The notes beneath the pieces were generated by a model that worked only from the letters and a program-made list of their open reading frames with translations, had not been told where the DNA came from and did no database searches. From contig NZ_VYKI01000004.1 of NCBI RefSeq assembly GCF_008710035.1, forward strand, positions 1 through 64,000: a DNA stretch of 64,000 bases. The letters run 5' to 3'. The translations under genes and the position numbers were made by a program. The stretch comes from Stenotrophomonas cyclobalanopsidis. GTDB taxonomy: Bacteria > Pseudomonadota > Gammaproteobacteria > Xanthomonadales > Xanthomonadaceae. Positions 57,351 through 64,000 of the stretch are shown piece by piece; the first letter of the stretch is position 1, and every line of letters begins with the position of its first letter.

Positions 57351-58754
57351 ATGACTGATTCATCGCGACATGGCGAACTGGACCTGGCCATCATCGGCGG
57401 TGGTGCCGCCGGTGTGCTGGTGGCGATCCAGGTGTTGCGCCAGGCCCAGGCGCCGCTGGTGCTGGCCATCTTCGAGCCCGCCTCGCAGCTGGCACAGGGC
57501 ATCGCCTACGCCACGCCGTGGCCGGAGCACCTGCTGAACGTGCCCGCAGCGAAGATGAGCGCTTTCCCCGACCGGCCCGGCGATTTCCTCGATTACCTGC
57601 AGGCCGTCAACGCTTACCCGGGCGAGGCGCGCGAGCTGCTCGGCGAGCGATATGTGAGCCGCCACCACTTCGCCGCCTACCTGCAGCAGCGCCTGCAGGA
57701 CGCGGCGGCCGCCAGCCCGGCGCAGCTTCAGGTTATCGCTCAGCCGGTGCTGGGCCTGCAGCCGGATGACCACGGCTTCCACCTGCAACTGGGTGATGGC
57801 AGCACGCTGCACGCGGCGCAGGCGGTCATCGCCACCGGCAACAGCATGCGCCCGCTGCCGGTGGCCGGCGCCGATGCGCTGCCTGCCGACGACGTGGTCG
57901 AGGCTTGGGACTATGACAGCGTGCGCACCCTGGCCGGTGCCCATGCGCTGGCCATCGTCGGTTCCGGCCTGAGCATGGCCGACACCGTACTGGCCCTGGT
58001 CGCCGCCGGCCATAGCGGTCCGCTGCACGTGATCTCGCGCCACGGCCTGTTGCCGCTGCCGCATGCACACGGTGTGTTGCCGGACTTCGACCCGGCCGTG
58101 CTGCTGCCGATGACCCTGCGCCAGCGCGTGCGGGCCCTGCGTTGCTTCGCCCGGCAGACGCAGGCCGATGGCCAGCCGTGGCAGGGCGTGATGGATCGCA
58201 TCCGCCCGCATGGCCAGGCGCTGTGGTGCAGCCTGGACGAAACCGACCAGCGATGCTTCCTGCGCCATGTGGTGCGCTATTGGGACGTGCACCGCCACCG
58301 CATCGCCGAGGATGTCGATGCCCAGCTGCAGGCCCTGCAGGCCAGTGGCCAGCTGCACCTGCATTGTGCCCGGCTGCAGCGCATCTGGCGCCAAGGCGAC
58401 GCGCTTCACCTGTCCGGTCGCGATGCCGCTGGCGGTGAACAGCAGTGGGCGGTCGCCGCCGTGGTCAATGCCACCGGCGTCGAGACCCGCGCCAGTGCGC
58501 TGCGCAACCCGTTGCTGCTGCAGCTGCTGGCCGACGGCCTGGCCCGCCCCGGGCCGCATGGCCTGGGCCTGGACAGCAGCGTGCCGGGCGACCGCCTGTG
58601 CAGCCGCAGCGGTGCGGCGCAGGCGCGGTTGGGCGCGCTCGGCAGCCTGCGCATCGGCAGCCTGTGGGAAAGCCTGGCCGTGCCTGAACTGCGTCAGCAG
58701 GCGCAGGCCCTGGCCACGCAGGTGGTCGCAGGAGCCGCGACGGCGATGCCGTAA
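57351..58754 (+). CDS. FAD/NAD(P)-binding protein (NAD_binding_9-like)
   Basis: A 467-aa flavoprotein with an N-terminal dinucleotide-binding motif AIIGGGAAGVLVA, the segment GIAYATPWPEHLLNVPAAKMS typical of the FAD-NAD(P)-binding family, and a second nucleotide motif AIVGSGLSMADTVL near 205. The family includes uncharacterised oxidoreductases and hydroxyacylglutathione-linked proteins; no substrate is known. The start is 6 nt after TACAAT with no Shine-Dalgarno. It ends 9 nt before uvrD. Confidence 0.85.
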   Translation: MTDSSRHGELDLAIIGGGAAGVLVAIQVLRQAQAPLVLAIFEPASQLAQGIAYATPWPEHLLNVPAAKMSAFPDRPGDFLDYLQAVNAYPGEARELLGERYVSRHHFAAYLQQRLQDAAAASPAQLQVIAQPVLGLQPDDHGFHLQLGDGSTLHAAQAVIATGNSMRPLPVAGADALPADDVVEAWDYDSVRTLAGAHALAIVGSGLSMADTVLALVAAGHSGPLHVISRHGLLPLPHAHGVLPDFDPAVLLPMTLRQRVRALRCFARQTQADGQPWQGVMDRIRPHGQALWCSLDETDQRCFLRHVVRYWDVHRHRIAEDVDAQLQALQASGQLHLHCARLQRIWRQGDALHLSGRDAAGGEQQWAVAAVVNATGVETRASALRNPLLLQLLADGLARPGPHGLGLDSSVPGDRLCSRSGAAQARLGALGSLRIGSLWESLAVPELRQQAQALATQVVAGAATAMP

Positions 58755-58763
58755 AATGGCGGC

Positions 58764-60956
58764 ATGGATGTCTCCCACCTGCTCGATGGCCTGAACCCGG
58801 CCCAGCGCGAAGCCGTCTCCGCTCCCCCCGGCCACCACCTGGTGCTGGCCGGTGCCGGTTCCGGCAAGACCCGCGTACTCACCCACCGCATCGCCTGGCT
58901 GCATGAAGTCGAAGGCGTGCCGACCCACGGCATTTTTGCGGTGACCTTCACCAACAAGGCTGCCGGCGAGATGCGCCACCGCATCGACGCGCAGCTGCCC
59001 AACGGCAGCCGCGGCGCGTGGATCGGTACCTTCCACGGCCTGGCCAACCGCCTGCTGCGCCTGCACTGGCAGGACGCCAAGCTGCCCGAAGGCTTCCAGG
59101 TCATGGATTCGGACGACCAGCTGCGGCTGGTCAAGCGCGTGGTCCAGGCGCTGGAAATCGACGACAGCAAGCATCCGCCCAAGCAGATCGCCTGGTGGAT
59201 CAACGAACAGAAGGATGAGGGCCGGCGCCCGCAGCACATCCAGCCCGAGCCGCATGATGCGTGGCTGGAAACCATGCGCCAGGCCTACACCGAATACCAG
59301 GCGCGCTGCGACCGCGCCGGCCTGGTCGACTTCGCCGAGCTGCTGCTGCGCGCGCACGAACTGCTGCGCGACAACCCGCCGCTGCTGGCGCATTACCGCG
59401 CGCGTTTCCGCGAAATCCTGGTGGACGAGTTCCAGGATACCAACGCCATCCAGTACGCCTTCGTGCGCGTGCTGGCCGGGCACGAAGGCCATGTGTTCGT
59501 GGTCGGCGACGATGACCAGGCCATCTACGGCTGGCGCGGCGCCAAGGTCGAGAACGTGCAGGGCTTCCTGCGCGATTTCCCCGGCGCGCAGACCATCCGC
59601 CTGGAACAGAACTACCGTTCCACCGCCAACATCCTCGGTGCGGCCAACGCAGTCATCGCGCACAACCCGGACCGCATCGGCAAGGAACTGTGGACCGACA
59701 GCGGCGACGGCGAGCCGATCGACCTGTATGCGGCCTACAACGAGATGGACGAGGCGCGTTACATCGTCGAGCGCGCGCGGCAGTGGGTGCGCGATGGCGG
59801 CAGCTATACCGAAGTGGCCGTGCTCTACCGCAGCAACGCGCAGTCGCGCGCGCTGGAAGAAGCGCTGCTGAGCGAACAGGTGCCGTACCGCGTGTATGGC
59901 GGCATGCGCTTCTTCGAGCGTGCTGAAATCAAGGACGCGCTGGCCTACCTGCGCCTGCTGTCCAACCGCAATGACGATGCCGCCTTCGAGCGCGCAGTGA
60001 ACACGCCGACCCGTGGCATCGGCGAGCGCACCCTGGATGAGGTGCGTCGCGAGGCGCGCGCACAGGGCATCTCGCTGTGGGAGGCCACTATGCTGGTCAC
60101 TCAGGGCACGGCCCTGGCCGCGCGTGCACGCAATGCGCTGGCCGGCTTCCTGGCGCTGGTCAACGAACTGCAGGCACAGACCCTGCACATGACCCTCGCC
60201 GAGCGCGTGGACCATGTGCTGTCGCGCTCGCAGCTGCGCGAGCACTGGAGCAAGGAAAGCCGCAATTCGCTGGATTCGGAATCGCGTACTGACAACCTCG
60301 ACGAACTGGTTTCGGTGGCCTCGCGCTTCCTGCGCCGCGCCGACGACATCGAGGAAGTGGGCGAGGACATGGACGAGCTGGTCGCGTTCCTGGCCTATGC
60401 CGCGCTGGAGGCCGGTGAGGGCCAGGCGCAGGCGGGCGAGGAAGGCGTGCAGCTGATGACCCTGCACTCGGCCAAGGGCCTGGAGTTCCCGCTGGTGTTC
60501 CTGGCCGGCATGGAAGACGGCCTGTTCCCGAGCGCGCGTTCGCTGGAGGAAAGCGGCCGCCTGGAAGAAGAGCGCCGGCTGGCCTACGTGGGCATCACCC
60601 GCGCGCGGCAGAAGCTGGTGCTGTGCTACGCCGAATCGCGCCGTATCCACGGCCAGGACAACTACAGCCTGCCTTCGCGCTTCCTGCGCGAGATCCCGCG
60701 CGAGCTGCTGCACGAAGTGCGGCCGAAGGTGCAGGTCTCGCGGCCGGCATCGCTGGGCAGCAGCCGGGTGATGGGCCAGGCCTCGATCGAGGCGCCGCCG
60801 CTGAAGCTGGGCGCGCTGGTGACCCATCCCAAGTTCGGCGAAGGCATGGTGACCGACTATGAAGGCAGCGGCGCCCACGCCCGCGTGCAGGTCGAGTTCG
60901 CCGACGCCGGCAGCAAGTGGCTGGTGATGGCCTACGCCACCCTGACGGTGATCTGA
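58764..60956 (+). CDS. uvrD: DNA helicase II
   Basis: A 730-aa SF1A 3'-5' helicase acting in nucleotide-excision and mismatch repair. It shows Walker A AGAGSGKT (29-36), VTFTNKAAGEM (motif Ia), DEFQDTNAIQY (motif II), GDDDQAIYGWRGA (motif III), EQNYRS (motif IV) and LMTLHSAKGLEFP / VGITRARQKL (V-VI). The C-terminal Tudor-like domain ends VQVEFADAGSKWLVMAYA. It is distinguished from Rep by this C-terminal domain and length. The ATG lies 6 nt after TAAAAT (leaderless candidate), although co-transcription with the upstream flavoprotein is possible. Confidence 0.95.
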   Translation: MDVSHLLDGLNPAQREAVSAPPGHHLVLAGAGSGKTRVLTHRIAWLHEVEGVPTHGIFAVTFTNKAAGEMRHRIDAQLPNGSRGAWIGTFHGLANRLLRLHWQDAKLPEGFQVMDSDDQLRLVKRVVQALEIDDSKHPPKQIAWWINEQKDEGRRPQHIQPEPHDAWLETMRQAYTEYQARCDRAGLVDFAELLLRAHELLRDNPPLLAHYRARFREILVDEFQDTNAIQYAFVRVLAGHEGHVFVVGDDDQAIYGWRGAKVENVQGFLRDFPGAQTIRLEQNYRSTANILGAANAVIAHNPDRIGKELWTDSGDGEPIDLYAAYNEMDEARYIVERARQWVRDGGSYTEVAVLYRSNAQSRALEEALLSEQVPYRVYGGMRFFERAEIKDALAYLRLLSNRNDDAAFERAVNTPTRGIGERTLDEVRREARAQGISLWEATMLVTQGTALAARARNALAGFLALVNELQAQTLHMTLAERVDHVLSRSQLREHWSKESRNSLDSESRTDNLDELVSVASRFLRRADDIEEVGEDMDELVAFLAYAALEAGEGQAQAGEEGVQLMTLHSAKGLEFPLVFLAGMEDGLFPSARSLEESGRLEEERRLAYVGITRARQKLVLCYAESRRIHGQDNYSLPSRFLREIPRELLHEVRPKVQVSRPASLGSSRVMGQASIEAPPLKLGALVTHPKFGEGMVTDYEGSGAHARVQVEFADAGSKWLVMAYATLTVI

Positions 60957-60984
60957 TCACCGTCGAGGGGGCGCCGGGACACCT

Positions 60985-61050
60985 GTAGCGCCGAGCCCAT
61001 GCTCGGCTGATTTTCCCGGCGCACGCAGCCGAGCATGGGCTCGGCTCTAC
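60985..61050. repeat. Inverted SMAG pair (GCCGAGC type)
   Basis: GTAGCGCCGAGC at 60985 pairs with the arm ending GCTCTAC at 61050, between uvrD and the hypothetical gene. The final CTACAAT could double as a -10 element for the next gene. Confidence 0.9.
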
Positions 61051-61081
61051 AATAGGCCCCACATCTTCCAGGAACGCCCCC

Positions 61082-61636
61082 ATGACCGAGCCGACCTTCC
61101 ACGTCACCGTGAAGTTGAATGCGAAGCTGCAGCCGGAGCATCGCCACGAGCTGTTCGAAGATCCGCTCGATGCGCTGCTGCAGGCTGCCCAGCTGGGTGA
61201 GTTGAACGGTGGTGGCACGGCGATCTCCGACCTGGGCGAAGTCGAGTACGGCGATATTGAAGTGGCGCTGGTCGATGCGGACGGTGTGCCGAAGCTGATC
61301 GACCTGCTGGAGCAGTTGGGCGCACCGAAGGGTTCGCAGGTGCAGCGTGTGGGCGAGGATGATCGCGCCTTCGGCGTCACCGAGGGCCTGGGCATCTACC
61401 TGGACGGCCTGAACCTGCCGGACGAAGTCTACGAGCAGTGCGACTCCAACCACGTGTTCGAGCAGCTGTCCGATAACATCGATGGCCTGGGCGAGATCTG
61501 CAGCTGGTGGCAGGGCCCGACCGAGACCGCGCTGTACATGTACGGCGAATCGTTCGAGAAGATGCGTGATGCGATCGCGGCGTTCGTGGCCAGCTACCCG
61601 CTGTGCCAGAACGCGCGCATCGTGCAGATCGCCTGA
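61082..61636 (+). CDS. Conserved-looking hypothetical acidic protein
   Basis: A 184-aa soluble, strongly acidic protein (many Asp/Glu, few Lys), without signal peptide or membrane segment. Codon use resembles its neighbours. The ATG is preceded by CCAGGAAC, and TACAAT lies about 32 nt upstream. The sequence shows EVEYGDIEVALVDADG in the first half and CSWWQGPTETALYMYGESFE in the second; I do not recognise a family. It is convergent with a small membrane gene and not in an operon. Confidence 0.75.
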   Translation: MTEPTFHVTVKLNAKLQPEHRHELFEDPLDALLQAAQLGELNGGGTAISDLGEVEYGDIEVALVDADGVPKLIDLLEQLGAPKGSQVQRVGEDDRAFGVTEGLGIYLDGLNLPDEVYEQCDSNHVFEQLSDNIDGLGEICSWWQGPTETALYMYGESFEKMRDAIAAFVASYPLCQNARIVQIA

Positions 61637-61694
61637 GCAGGCGTGTCTTCGGCATCGTGCCAATCTGGTTGGCGGGGCGCCGTCGCATGTTCCG

Positions 61695-61762
61695 GTAGGT
61701 GCCAACCTCGGTTGGCACGATGCTGCCGGTCACAAAGAGCAGTCGAGCAAGCTCGACTCTAC
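61695..61762. repeat. Two SMAGs (CCAACC and CGAGC types)
   Basis: 61695-61717 begins GTAGGTGCCAACC. 61741-61762 is AGTCGAGC..GCTCGACTCTAC. The stop codon of the small membrane gene lies within the CTAC of the second. Confidence 0.88.
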
Positions 61763-61905
61763 CGGCTTGCGGCCTGCTGCGCGTTCTCGCGCAGGGCCAG
61801 GTGCTTACCCACCTGGTAGCCGCTGTAGAACAGAACGAACGCGGCGGCCACGGTCAGCAGAGTGTTCCGTGGGGTGATCCATGACGTTGGCTTGCGGTCC
61901 TGCAT
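61759..61905 (-). CDS. Small single-pass membrane protein (48 aa)
   Basis: A short gene starting MQDRKPTSWITPRN with one hydrophobic helix (LLTVAAAFVLFYSGYQVG) and a basic C-terminus ending ENAQQAASR. A good Shine-Dalgarno (GGGGAG, 8 nt before the ATG) supports translation. The stop is supplied by the adjacent SMAG. A longer frame extending upstream has no support. Function unknown. Confidence 0.55.
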   Translation of the reverse strand: MQDRKPTSWITPRNTLLTVAAAFVLFYSGYQVGKHLALRENAQQAASR

Positions 61906-62017
61906 GTGCGTGCTCCCCGCGGGCGGCGGCATGCCGCGCGGCCAGCATGCGCCACCCAGGGTAGCCGGGCAAGCGTGACCCCAGGCGCCCGGCCGGGCAT
62001 GCCCGTTGATTCGTCCC

Positions 62018-62039
62018 GCCGGGCATGGCCCGGCGCTAC
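62018..62039 (-). repeat. Single SMAG (GCCGGGC type)
   Basis: GCCGGGCATGGCCCGGCGCTAC lies in the 229-nt gap before the usp gene. A degenerate GGCCGGGCATGCCCG half lies at 61991-62005. Nothing else is seen in the gap. Confidence 0.85.
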
Positions 62040-62134
62040 CCGTGGGCACGGATTGATCCTGCTCAAGGCGCGGCCTGCACATCGGGTGTGCAATGGTGGT
62101 GTTCCCAACTGGCACCCCGCCAAGGAGGCGCACC

Positions 62135-62581
62135 ATGTACACCCGCATCCTGATCGCCACCGACGGCTCCGAGCTGTCCGATAAGGGCCTGGCCAAGGGC
62201 CTGGAGCTGGCGAAGGATCTCAATGCCGAGGTCGATATCGTTACGGTCTCCGAGCCGTGGGCGGTGGGCATGTATGACGCCATGGGCTGGAGCGTGGGCT
62301 ACATGAACAGCCCGGAGTACAAGGCCGACCGCGAGGAGGGCGCGCAGAAAGTGCTGCAGCCGGCGCTGGCCAAGGCCGCCGAGCAGGGCATCCGCGCCAA
62401 TCCCATCCATGTGCTGGACCGCTACGCCGCCGACGGCATCATCGAGACGGCCGGCGAGCGCAACAGCGATCTGATCGTGATGACCTCGCATGGCCGCCGT
62501 GGCGTGACCCGCGTGCTGCTGGGCAGCCAGACCGCCGAAGTGCTGGCGCGCAGCACCCTGCCGGTGCTGGTCATCCGCTGA
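62135..62581 (+). CDS. Universal stress protein, UspA family
   Basis: A 148-aa single-domain Usp. It has the N-terminal YTRILIATDGSELSDKGLAK with the conserved Asp, and the C-terminal ATP-loop SHGRRGVTRVLLGSQT (G-2x-G-9x-G-S/T). ATP binding is therefore likely. AAGGAGG precedes the ATG, one of the few strong Shine-Dalgarno sites here. A strong hairpin (62622-62652) follows. Confidence 0.93.
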   Translation: MYTRILIATDGSELSDKGLAKGLELAKDLNAEVDIVTVSEPWAVGMYDAMGWSVGYMNSPEYKADREEGAQKVLQPALAKAAEQGIRANPIHVLDRYAADGIIETAGERNSDLIVMTSHGRRGVTRVLLGSQTAEVLARSTLPVLVIR

Positions 62582-62621
62582 TCGATACCTGCGGTTTCAA
62601 GCGTTCCCGGGGAGGGGACCC

Positions 62622-62652
62622 GGCGCCGGCACGCAGGACGCGTGCCGGCGCC
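62622..62652. terminator. Strong GC hairpin after usp, possible terminator
   Basis: GGCGCCGGCACGC / GCGTGCCGGCGCC with loop AGGAC is a perfect 13-bp stem. It lacks a T-run, so it may instead stabilise the 3' end or be a REP relative. Confidence 0.5.
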
Positions 62653-62683
62653 ACCTTCCCGCCGATGGCAGCAACATGCCCGC

Positions 62684-63127
62684 TCAGGACAGCAGCGGCC
62701 CCCGTGTACGCTGCCTGCAGGCGAGCCGCCAATCGGCCGGCGACATGCCGAACTGCGCCAGGAACGCGCGCTGGAACTGGCGCTCTGACGCGAATCCGAC
62801 TTCATACAGCAACCAGGTGAGACGGCAGCCCGGATCACGCGCCAGATGGCGGTGCGCCAGCCAGGCCCGGCACTCGCGGATGTAGCGCGCGACCCCGCCG
62901 TGGGCCTGGAACAGCCGGTAGACCGTGGAGCGGGACATCCCGAAGGCCTCGCAGATCATCTGCTCGCCCAGTTCGCTCTCACCCAGGTGGTCGTCGATGT
63001 AATCGAGGATGCGCAGCAGGCGCGGGTCGGCCGTGCCGTTGCGGCTGATGCGCGCGCGTGCGTTGCTGCGGCACAGGTCGGCGGCGAGGGATGCCACCAG
63101 CGATGGGGTTGCCGGTTCAAGGTTCAT
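62684..63127 (-). CDS. AraC-family DNA-binding protein (short)
   Basis: A 147-aa protein whose C-terminal two thirds is an AraC/XylS double HTH: ILDYIDDHLGESELGEQMIC with MSRSTVYRLFQ as the first, and LLYEVGFASERQFQRAFLAQ FGMSPADWR as the second. The N-terminus is too short for a ligand-binding domain, so it is either a stand-alone DNA-binding regulator or a 5'-truncated gene. The start MNLEPATPS at 63127 is chosen; an upstream in-frame ATG at 63148 is possible. It is convergent with usp. Confidence 0.8.
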   Translation of the reverse strand: MNLEPATPSLVASLAADLCRSNARARISRNGTADPRLLRILDYIDDHLGESELGEQMICEAFGMSRSTVYRLFQAHGGVARYIRECRAWLAHRHLARDPGCRLTWLLYEVGFASERQFQRAFLAQFGMSPADWRLACRQRTRGPLLS

Positions 63128-63210
63128 GGCAGCGCGATCCCGGCCCACTTGCGGGGCCTGTCATGGGATCAACCGTAAGATCCGGCGCGAACCTATCACC
63201 CGCCGGCCCG

Positions 63211-63249
63211 GGGGTCGGATCCCTTTCCGCAGGAAAGGGCTCTGACCCC
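63211..63249. repeat. 39-nt palindrome of the second repeat family
   Basis: It begins GGGGTCGGATCCCTTTCC and ends GGAAAGGGCTCTGACCCC with a GCA loop. It is nearly identical to unit 2 at 28365-28404 and may end transcription of the DUF2782 gene. Confidence 0.88.
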
Positions 63250-63256
63250 ATGTCCA

Positions 63257-63541
63257 TCACCAGCTGTAGAGCTTCCAGTACACCGGCGAGACGCCGTCCT
63301 TGTCGTTGTCCATGCGGCCATCGCCGTTCTTGTCGTACATGTAGAACGGTGCGCCGCGCGACGGGGTCACCTTGACCATGCGCAGCTGGCCGGACACGCG
63401 GTACTCCTCGATGAGGTCACCATTGTCCATGGTGCGGCTGGACACTTCGGCGCCCTTCACGTCCACCGGGGGAGCGCCTGCACCACCCATGCTGGCGCAG
63501 CCAGCAAGCAGCAGCAGGGAAGCCAGCATCAGGGTCTTCAT
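63257..63541 (-). CDS. DUF2782 lipoprotein
   Basis: A 94-aa lipoprotein. The signal peptide ends in the lipobox LAGC (Cys15). The DUF2782 core includes EEYRVSGQLRMVKVTPSRG and a short EF-hand-like loop DKNGDGRMDND that might bind Ca2+. It is divergent from polA, the usual neighbour of this family. CATAAT about 35 nt upstream of the ATG may be its -10. The function is unknown. Confidence 0.85.
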   Translation of the reverse strand: MKTLMLASLLLLAGCASMGGAGAPPVDVKGAEVSSRTMDNGDLIEEYRVSGQLRMVKVTPSRGAPFYMYDKNGDGRMDNDKDGVSPVYWKLYSW

Positions 63542-63638
63542 CGGCAGGGCCTTGGCATCGATCGGAGCCTGATTATGCCCCATGGATGCGTCGCCGCCGT
63601 GTCGCCGCGGTGCAGGCAGGGGCGCGTAGAATCGTCGC

Positions 63639-64000
63639 ATGAGCAGATTAGTCCTGATCGACGGGTCCAGTTACCTGTACCGCGCGTTCCACGCGCTGCC
63701 GCCCCTGTCCAACGCACAGGGCGAGCCCACCGGCGCGCTGTTCGGCGTGGTCAACATGCTGCGCTCGACGCTGAAGGAGCGACCGGCCTACGTCGCCTTC
63801 GTCGTCGACGCACCGGGCAAGACCTTCCGTGACGACCTGTACGACCAGTACAAGGCCAACCGCCCGCCGATGCCCGATGACCTGCGCAGCCAGGTCGAGC
63901 CGATGTGCCGCATCGTCGAAGCGCTGGGCATCAGCATCCTGCGCATCCCTGGCGTGGAAGCCGACGATGTGATCGGCACGCTGGCGCTGCAGGGCGTGGC
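63639..64000 (+). CDS. polA: DNA polymerase I, N-terminal part (cut by window end)
   Basis: About 120 codons of PolA are present, up to the window edge. They are the start of the 5'-3' exonuclease (FEN-like) domain: [50 protein letters not shown] and [13 protein letters not shown] with its metal-binding Asp residues. The enzyme fills gaps and removes RNA primers. The start is 6 nt after TAGAAT with no Shine-Dalgarno. Confidence 0.96.
   Translation, partial: MSRLVLIDGSSYLYRAFHALPPLSNAQGEPTGALFGVVNMLRSTLKERPAYVAFVVDAPGKTFRDDLYDQYKANRPPMPDDLRSQVEPMCRIVEALGISILRIPGVEADDVIGTLALQGV

Noticed and set aside
57360..60878. 1172-codon open frame on the minus strand
   Set aside because: Antisense to the FAD protein and uvrD; it has the same shadow-frame composition and no domain.
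61906..62283. Upstream extension of the 48-aa gene to a 174-codon frame
   Set aside because: The extension runs through SMAG DNA and antisense to usp, and the internal ATG has the strong ribosome site.

Overview
The window is chromosomal DNA of a high-GC gammaproteobacterium of the Xanthomonadaceae, most likely the Stenotrophomonas maltophilia complex. The protein families fit this group, and so does the very high density (about 30 hairpins in 64 kb) of short palindromes that begin with GTAG and carry stems such as GCCGAGC, GCCGGGC, CCAACC or CGACC. These match the SMAG (GTAG-type REP) family described in S. maltophilia. They usually lie between genes, often as head-to-head pairs 60-80 bp long.

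Layout. 1-150: 3' end of a 5S rRNA gene and its terminator. 471-4686 (minus): a chemoreceptor, then hemH with an overlapping alpha/beta hydrolase. 4852-7288 (plus): a SYLF lipoprotein-like gene and tatABC. 7363-10873 (minus): a membrane protein, a glutamine amidotransferase and an orphan GspE/PilB ATPase. 10957-19852 (plus): glyQS, then tamAB. 20032-22179: a secreted S46 dipeptidyl peptidase whose selectivity residue points to the DPP11 type. 22315-33827: an acetate/carboxylate utilisation region made of a CrbS/MxtR-like transporter-kinase, the LuxR-type regulator CrbR/ErdR, acs, a DcaP-type porin and an MHS-family carboxylate-type symporter. Embedded in it are mntP under a yybP-ykoY manganese riboswitch and a RAYT transposase with a tandem array of SMAG dimers (a REPtron). 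33652-34215 is an exact 282-bp tandem duplication.

34333-42512: aldehyde dehydrogenase, exonuclease III running into a poly-G tract, a small stress membrane protein, a phosphopantetheinyl transferase, rsmG-parA-parB, and a UDP-glucuronate-type epimerase/GT2/LAB-domain set. 42752-44521: a secreted DUF885 protein. 44621-50646 (minus): a czcCBA heavy-metal RND efflux operon with a His-rich CzcI-like leader gene. 50791-55017: a divergent Rid/LysR pair, a DnaQ-like exonuclease, a low-GC Abi_2/HEPN gene and a glycosyltransferase. 55301-58754: rpmB-rpmG, cardiolipin synthase and an FAD/NAD(P) protein. 58764-60956: uvrD. 61082-64000: a hypothetical protein, a 48-residue membrane peptide, a universal stress protein, an AraC-type regulator, a DUF2782 lipoprotein and the start of polA.

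Cross-cutting observations. At least six start codons (ALDH, xth, rsmG, the FAD protein, uvrD, polA) lie exactly 6 nt after a -10-like hexamer and lack a Shine-Dalgarno sequence, which suggests leaderless mRNAs. A second palindrome family, unrelated to SMAG, occurs near acs and near polA. Most gene calls rest on reading conserved motifs by eye. No database search was run.
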